Below are positions 12,601 to 27,600 of a DNA stretch of 64,000 nucleotides, piece by piece. Every line of letters starts with the position of its first letter. Positions within the stretch are counted from its first letter, which is position 1. The notes under the pieces are model-generated. The model did no database searches. It was not told the origin of the DNA and saw only the letters and a list, made by a program, of their open reading frames with translations. Made by a program: the position numbers and the translations under genes. The DNA is from Amoebophrya sp. A120 (taxonomy: Eukaryota > Sar > Dinophyceae > Syndiniales > Amoebophryaceae). Location of the stretch: contig CAJINV010000018.1 of the NCBI GenBank assembly GCA_905178155.1, forward strand, positions 130,479-194,478, read 5' to 3'.

Positions 12601-15600
12601 CAGTTCATACTGCGTCGGGGCCATCAGTTCGTTCCAGTGCTTCCCCGCGCCGGAGGGGAACAGGTAGTCGTTTGACTCGGTCAAGGAGAGGGCGAAAAAC
12701 GCGTTTTCGACCAGAACGCGGATCTGCCGGGGGTTTAGCATCATCTTCCTCAGCAACTCGTTCCCTAACGGAATCTGGAACCGGTTCCTGCGGATTTCGT
12801 CCAAGACTTGCTCGGTCATCTGGTCCATCAGCACGTCGTCCTCCCACGGGTCTTTGCCCATCAGCTCGGTGTCGTAGGGGATCTCGTTCGCCATCTCCCA
12901 GATGCGGACGACTATAAATTGCAAAAATATCGCACGTCGTGTAAATGCATATACAAATTTCCTCAGCATGACAAATGTAATTTGTAGTGCGAATTTACCT
13001 TAACAAAAGGATTTGCAATGCATGATTGCACAATACGAGTACGATACTTTTGCACAGGATAACGACCACAGGTGCGCAATACTCCAGATCGTCGACCTCG
13101 TGGGAAATGTAGAGAGACTTGTCCGCGTTGTCGATGGTCAGACTGTCGACCTCGTCAATCACGGTGACCAGTTCCACCGACATTTTTTCCTTCGCGGGCA
13201 CCATGTTGTCGCGGATCTTCTGCTTGTCGTACTCGGACAGCAAAAAGTCCCGCTCGTACGCTCCGATTTCCCCGTAAATGATATCCGTTTCCAGGTACAT
13301 AAAGTGCCGGGCTTTGGTGTGCTTCTCGTACATATCCTTCGCGTTAGAGTTTGCCTTGATCCCGGTGGTGTCGTAGAAAACGGACCACTCTTCATACTAT
13401 CATGTGCAAAAACGTCCCAGTTTATTTTCTGAGATGGGAAAAAATCTTCTGCTTCTGCTAGACAACTCAACTAACAGGTCTTGGTTGTTGCTCATGGCAC
13501 CAGCTTTATTCGGCTCGCGATGTACTAGCCGTGCATAGCTAGCTAGCGCTGAGCAGCAACACAGATCAAGCATCTCATGCTGATTGAGGCACCACAAACT
13601 CGTCCAAAACAACGAGAAAATTATACCTCTCATGGGGCTGCGCATGAGAAACATTTTAGGCATGCAGATATGCATGCCAGCTCTGGTACTCAAAATCTTT
13701 GGGACGTTTTTACCATGGATACATACTGGGTCTTCGCCAACACCCGGTTACTGGTCATCATGTCCACCTTGAATTTCTTGCTCGCGGGATCCTGAGTAAA
13801 AACGTACCCACACCAGAGTCAAAATGGGAAAACTGCTAGACAAATCATCCAGCTTTGGTTATTCCGCATGACAAGTTTGCCCTCGTAGTGTAATCCAGTT
13901 TAGCTAGTTCCGAAGCATCACAGATCTAGCACATCATGCCGATTCTAGCATCACAAATTCCAAAACACGACTAGAAAACGGCTCTCATGGGGCTCCGCAA
14001 GAGAAACGTTTTTGGCATGCAGATTTACATGACAACTCTGGGGTGGGGACGTTTTTCCTCAAAATATGCGGCTAAAGCGACCGAGAGCAGGGCGACGACG
14101 TGCGACTTGCCCTCACCGGTCTCCACCTGCCCCAAGCGGCCGCGGTTCGTCGTTTGCGTCTTCACCGCGTGCCGGTCACTTGCGAGATCGGACAACGGGC
14201 AAGTCAAGCACAACTCTTTGTTGTCGTTGTCCGTGACCGGGCCGCGCTTCGGCTCGTTTTGCTTTGAGGGTAAAGCCTCTTCCTTCATCAATTTTTCCAC
14301 CCGCTTCATGATCTTCTCCTGCTGGTCCGTGGTACTAGACGCAGAAATATCACATGTAAAAATGTCTGGGTCTGGAAACTTGTGATGCTGTGTGGCGTAT
14401 CATGAGGAGGCCACAGTTGAGGGCTCAGCATGACAAGTTTCTGAGCTTCTAGATGTTGCCTATTCTGCATGACAAACTACGTTTCTGCATGACAGAAAAG
14501 TGGGGCTCTTTGGTAATGTGCATGACAGATTCAAGAGTCATGCCAGAAAAGCATGACAAACTTGCATTCTTCCAGATCCAGACATTTTTGCATTTCATAA
14601 GAAAAGCCTGTGTCGTCATCCAACATTTCCTGGTCGGATTCCGATTTCGACTTCCCGAACGCGTTATCAAATGTAAAAATGTCTGGGTCTGGAAGAATGC
14701 AACTTGTGATGCTGCATTTGGATTGCAAGAAAATCTGTATTGCATCAGTACTAAAGGAAATGCAATTTTTGCTACGCTGAGAAGGCATTTGTCATGCGGA
14801 AGAAGCATCAGAAAGCCCTCAGAAAATCTGTATTGCTAGGGTATGCATCACAGACATCATGGCTCATGCAAAACGTGCATGCCAAGTGTCAGAATCTTCC
14901 AGACCCAGACATTTTTACACTTGATACGCGTCCAAAAACATGATGACGGCGATCACCTGCACGTCCCGCGCAAACATGTCTCTCGAGAGCAGCAAAGCCC
15001 GCTGCATCACGGCAACTAACGTGTGGAAGTGCGGCTTGCGCCAGTCGTAGATCCTCGCTGGGTCTTTGTCGATCATTTCGACCCCGAAGGACCGGATCCA
15101 CTGCTGGATGTCCTCACTGTTCCACTCGCAAATCGGCTTCTGGTCCGAGATATCAAATGTAAAAATATCTGGGCCTGGAAACTTGTGATGCTGTGTGGCG
15201 TATCATGAGGAGGCCACAATTGCTGGCTCAGCATGACAAGTTTCAGAGCTTCTAGGTGTTGCCTATTTTGCATGACAACCTACGTTTCTGCATGACAGAA
15301 AAGTGGGGCTCTTTGGTAATGTGCATGACAGATTTAAGAGTCATGCCAGACAAGCATGACAAACTTGCATTCTTCCAGACGGAGACATTTTTACACTTGA
15401 TACGAGATCAACTCCTCCAGTGCCGGGTTGTCGTTGAAATACACCCGGTATCACCTGCAAAAATGTCTGGGTCTGGAAGGATGCAAGGTTTGTCATGCAC
15501 AGTTTGCATGAGTCTTGACGTTTGTGATGCATGCCCTAGCATCACAGAGTTTGTGAGGGCTTCCTGATGCCTATACCGCATGAGAAATGCCCTCTCGCCG

Positions 15601-18600
15601 TGGCAAAAACTGGACCTCCTTTACTGTTCACGCAATACAGATTTTTGTAGTATCCAAATGCAGCATCACAAGTTCCACTCTTCCAGACCCAGACATATTT
15701 GCAATGCATACCTGGCTTTGCGGCTTCGAGTTCTTCAACAGCTGCTCTTCGAAGGGAACTGCAGGGGCGTTGCTTTCACCGCCCGAAGTAGCGGCTGCAA
15801 CCGTGTTTCTGCTACTTTGGATCGACGGCGCGGGTAAGTAATACTGCAAGTGGATTTGCGACAGCGCGTCGGACAGTCTCTTCTGAAACACGTTCTTCTT
15901 CGCGGTCGACAACATCGGGTCCGGGCCGGCTTTCACCTTCAAATGCTATCCAGGGAGTAAAGGGCTACAGTTCTTACCCGTTTCCGTTTGTAGTGAATGC
16001 AGCATCTTCACAAAGTTGCCTTGCATGACAGAGAAAACTTGCAATGCTGAGATCATATGGCAACACACAACTGAAACGAGGCTCGCAAGAATCTTGCGCA
16101 TGACAGAGGTTGTTTGCCTTGCATGCTTTGCAACACAGTGTGGAACTACTGCAGCTGCCCTTTTTTCTTTGCATAAATGCCGCGAGTTCGTCAATTCCTT
16201 CCGATATTCTTCCTCGGCGTCCTTCTGCGCCGCCTCTTGCCTGAGCTCAAACTCGAGCCGATATCACTATGAAAAATCCCCCCTCCCCATATCAAAATGG
16301 AAACTTCTGATGCTGATTTGCGTACACAAATCAGCTTTGTATTGCAGAGAGGCACTCGGGGAAAGCTCCAGGCTGGATAGGGGCGTATGTGTCTAGTTGT
16401 TCAGCATGGCAAACGGCTCCCCTTTAGGCCCAAGAGCATGACAAATCGCTTCCATAATGGGGCGAAAGCTCCTACCCTTGTCTACTTGCAAGACGAATAT
16501 GATTTGTGACCTCAAATCAGCAACACAAATTTTCGAAGTCATACATTTTCAATAGAGGGGGGCGAATTTTCCTTTCAATAGCCGACTGTCGTTCCACACG
16601 TTGCTATCTCCGATGCGCTGCACGAGCGTTATGGATGTGTCAGGATCGAAATCGACAAAATCGAAATAAAACTTGTGATGCACAAAATCGATACCAGTTG
16701 GAGCCTCTGTGTCCGAGTGGCGCATAACAAATTTTGGGAGCATCAAAATCCAGTCTCTCATGCTGTTTGGGCAAAGAAGACTGCGCCTGTCATGCTATTC
16801 TGGCAGTACATCTTTAGGGCTAAACAGGCTTGCAATCGGTCTCATGTGCCTCCTCTCCAACACAAGCCTTCTGCGCCCTACATTTTATGCATTACAAATT
16901 TTTCGATTTTGTCAATTTCGATTCTGACACTTCCATAAGCGTTTGCCGCGCCGCGTCCCCGGCGGAGGTCTTGTGCGTGGAGCAGTACTTTCTCAAGGTG
17001 GCCTTCAATAATGCGATCTCGTTCTTTTCCATCTCCTTGATAAAAGCCTGCGCATCCGAGAACGATTTCGCCTCCAAGGTTTTCACCATTTGCTCCTGCT
17101 CCTGGTTCGTGAATTCGCCCAGCCGCTCCATCTGCGCGGCCTCAATGTCCACCCCCTGCTGCATGAATTGGCTCGGCATCACACGCAGCGCGTCCGGAAC
17201 ATCTTTCCCCCCGCCCATGGCGTTGTCCCGCAGCGTCTGCAGCTGCCGGATCTTCCCGACCTTCCCGGACATGATTTGGTTGTGCTCGTGGAACAACCGC
17301 TCCAGCTCCGTTTCGTACCAGATCGTCCTGGTGTAAACCTGTTGCTCCACCATGTTCGCGGCCGCTTTCTCCTGCGGGGTGCCGGACTGCCGAATACGGT
17401 CCTGTTCCTGCTGCTGCCTGTCCGCCGTGTTTTCATCATCGGACTCCTCCTGTTGGTTCCTGACTCGGGCGGCTTTCGCCGTCGCCTTCATCTTCGCGAT
17501 GTCCTGCTGTTGCCTCCAGCGCTGCTCCCCCTTCTCGTAGGCTCCGTTGACTTTCTGCTTAATCTCGTTGAACACGAGTTCCAGCACCCCCCCGGGGCCC
17601 GTCATCGGCCGGTTGACGAAATCTGGGTTGGTGGAGGCGGAGATCAAAGTCCCATCCCTGTCGATGTAGTAGCTTCCGATCTTGGCCGCGGTGTAGACGT
17701 TGTCAACGATAAACCCGACGAGCAAACTATCCTGAGCAAAAACGTCCCCGCCCCAGAGTCAAGATGGGAGAACCGCTACACAAATCAACCACCTTTGGCT
17801 GTTGCGCATGACAAGCTTTGCCTCGTAGTGTAATGCTGTTTAGCTAGTCCAGAAGCATCACAGATCTAGCATATCGTGCTTATTGGAGCATGACAAGTTC
17901 CCAAACACGACTGGAAAATGCTCCTCATGGGGCTGCGCACGAGAAACATTTTCGGCATGCAGATTTGCATTACAACTATGTGGTGGGGACGTTTTTACTC
18001 AGGATACAAACCGCCGAGATCCTTCGAGCGCGCTCGGAACTCGGACTCCAAGTCTTCCAATTTCTCGATATCATACGCCTTCCCATCCGCACCCAGGGAG
18101 ACCGCGTAGCAGTCCTTCTCCCACTGCTTCGCATTCACGGACAATTTCGGCGGTTTCGGGCGGAAAATGGAAAATTTCTGGTCCAGATTCGACCGGGCGA
18201 AGACGATATGCTGTTTCAGGGTATTCGGACCTATGTAGGACGGCGCGGCCACGAGATTGCAGGAGCTGCCCCCCTCAGGCGGGTCGTCATCTTGCTCAAC
18301 ACCAGCACAGGGGTTGCTGTCAAACAGCTTCCCGTACTTCTGCAACCCCTTCTCATCGGCCTTCGCAGCGATTTCCGGCGGCAGCTCTCGCAGAACCTCC
18401 AGCGAGTCTTCGTTCAATACGTACTCGCCCGAGGCGAACCGCCGCGAGATTTGCCACAGCTGGTCATACAACGGCTCCCGGAGATGGGACCCGGGTCGGT
18501 CGTCTTCGAACGCTTTGTATTTCCGCTCTTCCAGTTCGGACCCCGAGCTGCTGCGCGTCGCGTCCGCAATCATCGGCAACATCTTTTCCATGATCCAGTT

Positions 18601-21600
18601 GAACTGCCGCTTGATGTGCGACCCGACGGGGAGCTTCTGGACGGAAACATATGGATTGCAAAAATGTCTGGGTCTGGAAGAGTCGGGACTTGTCATGCAC
18701 ATTTTGCATGACCCGTGAGGTCTGTGATGCTGGTGCTAGCACCACAGATTTTTGAGAGCTTCTTGATGCTAATTTACGCATGAGAAATTCCCTCTCCGCG
18801 TGCCAAGAGCTGACTCCTCTTGCTGCTCATGCAACACAGATATTTTTAGAATCCGCAGACAGCATTACAAGTTGCAGTCTTCCAGACAGACCCAGACATT
18901 TTAACATTTGATAAAACAAACGCGTTGCTGAAGTCGTGAATCGTGCCGCTCCGGCCGCTATCCTGTGCAAAAGTATCGTACTCGCACGAATGCAACTCTT
19001 GCATTACAAATCCCGTTCTCAAGGCAAATCAGCATGGCAAATTTTCTTTCTCATGGTGCTGAGGAAATTAAAATTTGTAATGCAATAACCACTAATAAGA
19101 TAATACTTTTGCATTGCATAGCCGCCGAACTTGAAGGGCGGCACGCCGGACAGAGTCAACAGTTTCTCGAAATGCACCTGCTTCAGCGCCAAAATCCACA
19201 TGAAGAGTGAGGCGGGTTTTAAAACTCTCTTATTGAGAGGAAAAATCCCCCCTCCCCATACCAGAACGGGATACTACTCAAAATTTGTCATGCTGATTTG
19301 AGGTCACAAATCGTCTCTGTAATGCAAGAAGACAAATAAAAAAACCCCGCCGCGTTATGCAGGCAATTTGTGATGCTGTCTGGCCTACAGAGAATATCCC
19401 TACCTTGCTAGGCGCCTACACCAAAACATCCCTAATCCGGCTTTGTATCTGTCTGCAGTTCTCTATTGCAAGACAAAGCCGATTTGTGTACACAAATCCC
19501 GCATCACAGATTTCCATCTCGATATGGGGTGGGGGGATTTTTCCTTTTGATATCTCTGTTGAAATTCGCAGTCCGCGTACACCTTGTCGACCAATTGCTC
19601 TTCCAATTCCGGCATCAAATGCGAATATGTCTGAGTCTGGAAGGATGCAATGTCTGCCATGCATATACTTTCGCATGACTCATGTTGATTGTCTGTCGTC
19701 CGCGTAGCACAAACTGGGCTCCTGTTGCTGGTCATGCAATACAGAATTCTTTAGAATCCGAAGACAGCATCACAAGTTCCAACTTTCTAGACCCAGATCG
19801 ATATTTGCAGTGCATATCCGGGTTCTCGTCCTCCTCCGGGTTTTTGATCTCGATCACGGAATACTCCAGCACATCCGCCGCGGCCTCGACGATACCAACT
19901 GTAAAAATGTCTGGGTCTGGAAACTTGTGATGCTAAAACGTGCATGATAGAAACACTTCCGAATGCAGACCAGCATTTTAACTTTCCGGAGCACTTTCGC
20001 ATAGGCAGCCCGCATGAGAAACTGCGTTTTTGCATGATAAAAATGGCTCCGGCTTTTGTCGGTTATGCAATACAGATTTCCCAGAAATGTAAAACTAGCA
20101 TTACAAGTTCCAACTTTCCAGACCCAGACATTTTTACATTTGATAGACGACCTCCAAAAACAAGGTGGCCCGGGCGTTGAACGAGGAGAAATTCTCATGC
20201 TTCAGCATTCCGTAGTCGCGCGCTTGAGAAAACTCACTGTTGCCCCCTGCGTCGGAACCCAACAAATCGGTCAACTTCTTCGCAAACGCGTTCAGGTAGC
20301 TGACGGGGCAGTTCAGCAAAGCCTGCTTCTCTTTCTCCCGCTCCTGCTCCCGGAAGTGCCAGGCAGCAGCATATGAAAAGGAAAAATCCCCCCTCCCCAT
20401 ATCAAAAAGGAAATCTGTGATGCTGGATTTGCGTACACAAATCAGATTTGTACTGCAGGAAGGCATTGCGGCCAGATCCCCAGGCTAGGCAGGGGCGTAT
20501 GGGTCTAGTTGTGCAGCATTGCAAACGGCTGACCTTTAGGCCCAGCAGCATGACAAATCGCTTCCATAATGGGGCGGAAGCTTCTGCCCTTGTCTTCTTG
20601 CAAGACGAATGTGATTTGTGACCTCAAATCAGCAACGCAAATTTTCGGAAAGATACCTTTTCGATATGGGGAGGGGGGATTTTTCCTCTCAATACAGCAT
20701 CGGCGGAGTCGGAAAGATCTTGGCTCATCGAGATTTGCTTCTCATCGGCCCACTTCAACTCCAATTTCCGAATATCTTTTTCGATGTTGGACTGCAATTT
20801 GGAAAGTTTTTCCTTGATGAACTTCATTTTCTCCCGTACCACCATCGGCGCTTCGTCGCTCGCCTTCACCGCCTGCTCACTGGTCCGCTCCAGCATGGAC
20901 CGGAGGGACAGGATCGCGTGGGAGACGAAAAGCGTTTCGTCCAGCCCCGGCATAATGTACTGTTCGCGGACAATAATCTCGGCGTTATTGTCACTTTTCA
21001 CCGGTACGCGCATTTCCCGTACCTCGCACTTCGGGCCGACCAGCAGGTTCGAAGCCGTCGATTTGGTCTTCGCGTGGAAGTTCTTGTTGAAGCTGAACGC
21101 CCGCTGGTGCACAATCCGGCTGGACGGCAAAGCGTTCTGCAAAACCGCAGTCGTGAACATTTCCAGCTCCGGGCGGAACTGCGACAGTTCCGTGGCGACC
21201 TGCGACGCCTGCTCTGCGCGCTTGAAGATCTGAAACCCGCACCGCTGCTCCTGCCGCGAGGGGGTCAGCAGGAACGATCTCGGTTTGGCTAGCTCTTGCT
21301 GTTTCAAAGCAGGCGTCTGGTGGTCGATGTAAAAGCTGTTGAAGAAGATGGAAAACCGCTGCAAAACCGTGGTCTCATACATCACGAGCGAGCGGAACTC
21401 GTCCTTCGTCCCCTGCTGCAGCTCCTTTACAATCGCGGCCTGGTAGTCTGCCCGCTTCTGCGACACGAGCATTTTCATCCTCGTCTGCTGCTTCAGCCGG
21501 GTCTTTTCCTTGTACGCCTTTTGAGACACCAAGCGCCGCCACAGCGACTGCAGTTTCTGGTACGGCTGAAAGAGTTTCTCCTGCAGTTTTTTCTGCTTCT

Positions 21601-24600
21601 TCTCCAACGCGGTATAAAGTGCAAAAATGTTTGGGTCTGGAAACTTGTGATGCTAAAATGTGCATGATGGAAAGGCGTCCAAATGCAGCCCAGCATGACA
21701 ACTTTCCGGACCGCTTTCTCATAGGCAGTCCGCATGAGAAACTGCGTTCTTGCATGACAAAAAGGGCTGCGGCTTTTGTGGGTTATGCAATACAGATTTC
21801 CCAGGAGTGTAAAGCTAGCATTACAAGTTCCAACTTTCCAGACCCAGACACTTTTGCAATTCATACGCCGCCTCTGCAGTCAAATTCGTGCTGTCTTCCG
21901 CCTGCAGGTATCGAAAGGGGGAGAGCGAGTAGTCTGTTTCCCTCAGCTTTTCGTATTTTTCAGCTTCTTTGCGCTTTGACTCCGCAGACTGTTCGCGCCC
22001 GATTTCTTGTTTCTGCTGAGCCAGCTGTCGCTTGTGTTCCGACACCAGCAGCCTCTCCTGCACATCCAGCCGCCGCAAATCGTATCGGTTCGTGCAGAAC
22101 AGGTGGCCGAAGGGTGTGTAGGTCAGCGCTTCCGCTTCTTCATTCACGCGATCGCGGAGGATAAGGAGGCTGCTCGGGGGGTCTTCGCTAGGGCGCGGGG
22201 CGTTCGGGTTCTTGACAACGACGACACCGCGCGTGGTTAGATGCTGCGCAAAGTCATTAATATTTGAGCCTTGTCGTGGTTGTGCGCCTGATAATGATGC
22301 GAGGGCGGAATTGGACGGCGTCTGGTTTGTTTCCTCTTCGATCCCGCTATTCGGCTGCTCAATCTCCTCATGGGTAAAGGATTCCCGGAGAATTTCCGTT
22401 TTCAGCTCGAACAGCAGCCGGGACCAATCTTTCCTCGGCGAGCCCCAGAGAATGCCGAGTAATTTCTCCTGCACCACGCGCTTTCGGTGGATCGCCTTGT
22501 GGGAGCGGAACAGAAAGGTCCGAGCGTCGGCCAGGTACTTCTGCGCTTCCTTCGTTCCGAAAAAAGTTGTCGGGGATAAAAACGCTCTTGCATCGTTACC
22601 ACCATCGTTGTGTAAGACATTGAAGTGTTTGTTACTTTCCCCCTCATCGGCAAAGGCCTTCAAGCAGAAGGTCTCGCCCTTCTTCCCCTCCGGCCCTTTG
22701 TTCGTGTGCTTCGGCGGCAGCGTGATCTTGACGAAGCTCCTGCTGTGCTGCAACGACCGTCGATTATCAAGCCGGTAGAAGAAAGATTCGCGCTGCAAAG
22801 CGTCCTCGTCGAGCGGTTCTGTTTGTCCTCCGTCGCTAGAAGTTATTTGCGGCTCTAGGTATTCGCGCTCAACATTCGACCACAACCTCGGGACGTAGGC
22901 ATGATGAGAATGTTGGCCGCTTGTTCCAGCATTATCGGTGAAACTTTCACCAACCAAAAGCGTGTTGGACGGGTTCAGACCCGATCTGGTCCCCTCGTCC
23001 ACACACATCGCGCCGATGCAATGCATGTTGTCCACGCGAAGCTTGCCATTGCTGTACCAGTTGAGAAATTCTTTGTCGTTCAACGCGTACAAACTTGCAT
23101 CTGGATCCAGTTTATCAAATGTAAAAATGTCTGGGTCTGGAAGAATGCAACTTGTGATGCTGCATTTGGATTCGAAAAAAATCTGTATTGCATGAGTACC
23201 AAAGGAAATGCAATTTTTGCTACGCTGAGAAGGCATTTGTCATGCGGAATACGCATCAAGAAGCCCCAAAAAAATCTGTATTGCTAGGGTATGCATCACA
23301 GACATCATGGCTCATGCAAAACGTGCATGACAAGTGTCAGAACCTTCCAGACCCAGACATTTTTACAGTTGATACAGTTCCTTGCCTTCCAATTTTCTCA
23401 CGTGCTCGACCGCCTTCGGGTCCAACCCCAACTCCAGAGCCGCGTTCTCATCCTCCAGCTCCATCCGGATGGTACTGGTGTCACCTCCAAAATTCGTCAA
23501 ACTGTAGGCGTCGCCTTGCTCATCCAAGTTTAGTTTGGAACTTGGCAGCTGCTGAATCGGCTGTTCGCCCGGACAGGTGTAGAGCTGGTCGTCTTCTTCG
23601 AACCGGCTTGGCACGAGGTGGTGGCCGTGCAGAATCGTCCACAATTCTCGGTTGTCCTCAAACAGCTGCCGCCGGCGCTTCCGCAGAGACTCGGGTGAGG
23701 CCGCAGGACCAATGGCATTTTCTTCTTCTTTGTCGCCAATGAAGTACCGCTCGGTCGTGTGAAAGCGAAAAGCGCCCCTAGGCTTGTAACGCAGAATGCT
23801 TCGACGTGTTTGTCCTCATGCAAAGTCTGCCTGTGGAAATCATACTCTAGTGCCTTTGTCTGTCAGAAAGGCAGCGTTTCAGTGCGGATCAGCAGCAATC
23901 TGCCCGATAGTACTGCGCCCCTATCGTACTCGGATTTTTATTCCCTACACTTTGGCGAATAACAAAGTGTACTTTATTATTTCATGATCGAAGATCGATC
24001 GCTTCTTCATGTTCATCCAAGATGACAGAAAGTTCATTCTGCTCGGAAACTTTTACATGATCGCAATAGAAGTACTTGGTCTAGGTGGCGCTTTTCAATA
24101 TCATAAGTTGGTTCCCCGATGTAGAACTCTTCTGGCTTGTTGTCATCGTCGTCATCTTCTTCATCGACGTCCATATCGCAGGAGCCGAAGTCGGTCGAGC
24201 ACTGGCTTTGCTGGTCATACTCGGCAGTCTGCGGCCGTTGCTTGTGCTTGTCATCAACTTCCATGGGACCAGCCCCAGCTGGAAGCCACGGATCGGGGTC
24301 TTGGATGTCATTCCCAGCATCATCTTTTTCATTTACGCCATGGTCGTTTTGGTATGAGAGCTCGACTTCTGCCGTGTCGTACTCGGAAAGGGGTTTTTTC
24401 TCGCGGTTGCCGAAATGCGTTGGGTCCCAAGCCCAACTCCCTTCGTCATCCCGCCGGTCGATGGCCTTCAGCAGCTTCAGGAACCGGCGCGGCAGCCGGT
24501 TCAGCTTTTTTGGGTAGTGGTTCAGCAGAAACTGCAGGAGCTTCAACCCTTTGCCGCTGAAATCCGGCAAAGGTAGTTCGCCCCTTTTTATCTCCGAGAA

Positions 24601-27600
24601 CCTAGGGGGCCGCACGGCTTCCAGAAAGTCCACCAGGTCAAACCCCCCGGTGTACTGCCCGAGGACGTCAAAATACTTTTTCGGGCGGACGGTCGTGTGC
24701 CCGCCGGCGGGGTTGAAGGATGGGTCCGCATCGATGAGCCGGCGGTACACCGGTTTGAACAGCCGAGGAATGCTGGTGATCGATGCAGGTTGATGCTCTG
24801 ACCCATGTTCTTCTTGATCCTCCTGTAGTTTTCTTTCCCCCGCCCCACAGCCTGCCTCTCCTTCCGGGATCAGTCGGTCGGAGTACTTGTGCTTGTACGC
24901 CAGGGTGAGTTGCTCCACCAACTCAAAAATGTCGGACAACTGATACCTCAACTCGAACTCCGTCTCGCCGAAGAGATGCAGTAGTGGTTCTTATGCATTG
25001 CAAAAGTATCGCACTCGTATAAATGCATTACAAATTTCCTCAGCATGAGAAATCAAATTTGCAATGCAGATTTGCCTTGGAAACAAGATTTGTAATGCAA
25101 GGCCCGCATTTGTACGAGTACGATACTTTTGCACAGGATAGTTCTGACTCCGGGTCGATCTTGTTGCGAAATTGGTTTCTCTCGGAAAACTCCTGTAGTG
25201 CGGTAGCGGTGGCGTGCTGCTGCGTGGCTGCCCCAGGCTGAGAACCCGTCGCCGCTCCTGCTGGCTGTTGGTTTGCAGCGCCGGTAGAAGAAGAGCCTGC
25301 GCCTTGTTCTGCAGATGTGCCAGTTGATGTACCGCCACCCGTCGCGGCAGTGTCGCCCTGCTGCTGCCCCTTGATCTGGAGGGGCTCCGACCCGAGAGAC
25401 CCAAAGAAGCTGAGGAACGCGTTGTCCAGGAGTTCTGCGCACTGCTGAGGTTTCTGGTCCAGCAGAAAGTTGTTGAAGGGCGTCAGCAGCTTCTCTTGCA
25501 GAAATTTTTGGAGCTCCTGAAGGGCCTCGGTGCGGTATAACGTCTCCCCTTGGTCCAAAAGTGCCCGGAAGTTCGATTCTTCCGGTAACGCCAAGGCGAT
25601 GGCACGGTAGAAGTTCACCATCAGTCTATTACAATGAAAAATGCCCCCACCCCCGAACTTGAAAGCATTTGTATTGCAAACCTTTCCAAATGAAACATTC
25701 GCCCTCTTGCATGTATCAGCATCACAGATTTCCGATGGAGAATAGCAAAAATTTGTATTGCAAAAGATCCCAGCAAGAGCGGTGCTTGTCATGCAAGCGA
25801 TGCGAAACACGACAAGAATCTGCATCAGAAAGATTCGTACTCCTTTCATGCATGACAAAAACTTTTCATTTGGAAACCTTATGCATCACAAATTCTTGCA
25901 ATTTCAGGGGTGGGGGGGCACTTTTCACTGTGATACAGTCGCAACAAAACCTGTTCCAGCGACCGCCCCACGCGGTCCACAAACTGCTCAATTTTGAATC
26001 TGGAGCCGCGACTATCCTGAGTAAAAACGTCCCCACACCAGAGTCAAGATGGCAAATCTGCTAGACAAATCAGCCAGCTTTGGTCGTTTGGCATGACAAG
26101 TTCGTCTTCGTAGTGTAATCCTGTTTAGGTAGTTCAGCAGCATCACAGATCTAGTATATCATGCCGATTGTAGCATCACAAATTCCAAAACACGACTAGA
26201 CAATGCCTGTCATGGCGCTCCGCATGAGAAACTTTTTTGGCATGCAGATTTGCATGACAACTCTGGTGTGGGTACGTTTTTACTCAGGATAGCGACGAAG
26301 CATCAAGTCCGCACAGCCGCTGCTGGCTTGGTCCCCGAAGCTGTAGTCCTTCAGGTTGAACTGCAGAAGCTGCTGCTCTGCTTCCGCTACCAAGTCCAAA
26401 TGCAACTGCAAAAAATCTTCCGGGTGTTCGTAGTGGTTGAATTGCTCGTCTCGGACCGACTGCCGCAGCAGCCACTTGCGGGCAAATTTTTTGTTGTCAC
26501 TCGGCGGGGTCAGTTCGAAAAGCGTCGGCACGACGTGTGACAGTGTTTTCTTTGAATACCGGGTAGTTTCGATCTGCTCTTTTACGCTGCGGTACAAGTC
26601 TGCGTGTTTACGGCGGATTTCCCGGTCCAGCTCTAACTCGGAAGAGAACTCAACGGGGGTTAGCGGCGTCGCGACGTCGACCGTGTTGCCGACCCACGTG
26701 GGGTCGTTGTTGTCTTGGTTCCAAGGCTCATGGTCATCAAACATTAGGATCTCGCGGAATATCATATTGAAAAGCGCCCCTACAACAGCTTCAGAACTTG
26801 GACGCATTTGCATTGCAAAGCGCCTTCCCAATGAGTCAAGCGCTCAGGCTCAAAAATATTCCATGCTGAATAGCAAAGATTTGCAGCACTACAAATAAAG
26901 AGCCCAGCAACAACAGCCGGGCCTGTCATGTGCGAGACGCCTTGGGCGGCCAAATCAGAAACGCCAGTAGCCCTTTCATGCAAGCCATTCGAAAAGAATA
27001 TTGCATCAGAAACATTTCCAACTTTCGGGGGTCGGGCGCTCTTCAGTGCAATACGGAGCGAAGCCGTTCCTGCAGGGATTATTTCTTCTACAGCCTCGTT
27101 TGTTTCTTCTACAGCGTTTTTTTTCTTTTCCTCTTTTATTTCCTCATCTGTTTCCTGCTTAGTCCGGTACATGCGCTTGCGCGTGTCGATGTGGGGCTTA
27201 GTGAACGGCTTACAGCTACGCGGCTTCGTCTCCTCGACCACCAGCACCCAGTTATTGCCTTTGCGGAAGGCCAACGAGTCCGCCTTTTCGGACAGCTGCA
27301 GGTTTTCGGAAAGAAATTTCAATCGGTATCGGGGCACAATGCGCAAGTCCAGGTCGCACTTCAGGGGCGTAGGTGGTGTTGTTCCCTCTCCGTCGCTCAT
27401 CTTGTTCTCCAGACCCTTTATTATCCCTCGATGGAGGGGAAACCGGATATCCGCCAGAATTTCTTTGAAATCGGGGAGGAGCTTTTGCTTCGCGATGCCA
27501 GCTTTCAACGCCTCAACCTTCGGACGCCAGAAGTTTTCCATGGCGTGATAGAGAATTTTGTTTCGCTGGAAATCCGACCGCTGAAGCAGGCTCGCGTAGT

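Noticed and set aside
9909-14342. Bacterial contamination or a plastid secA gene
   Set aside because: The motor is split by a dozen introners, embedded in a 7,600-residue frame and lacks the compact SecA length; neighbours are eukaryotic (kinase, USP-like).
20618-21292. Long plus-strand frames such as 20618-21292, 17090-17833, 22212-22778, 29458-30456 and 58921-60129
   Set aside because: They lie opposite minus-strand exons that join in frame and carry SecA motifs or continuous coding. Their own translations show biased leucine/arginine/valine composition typical of antisense shadows.
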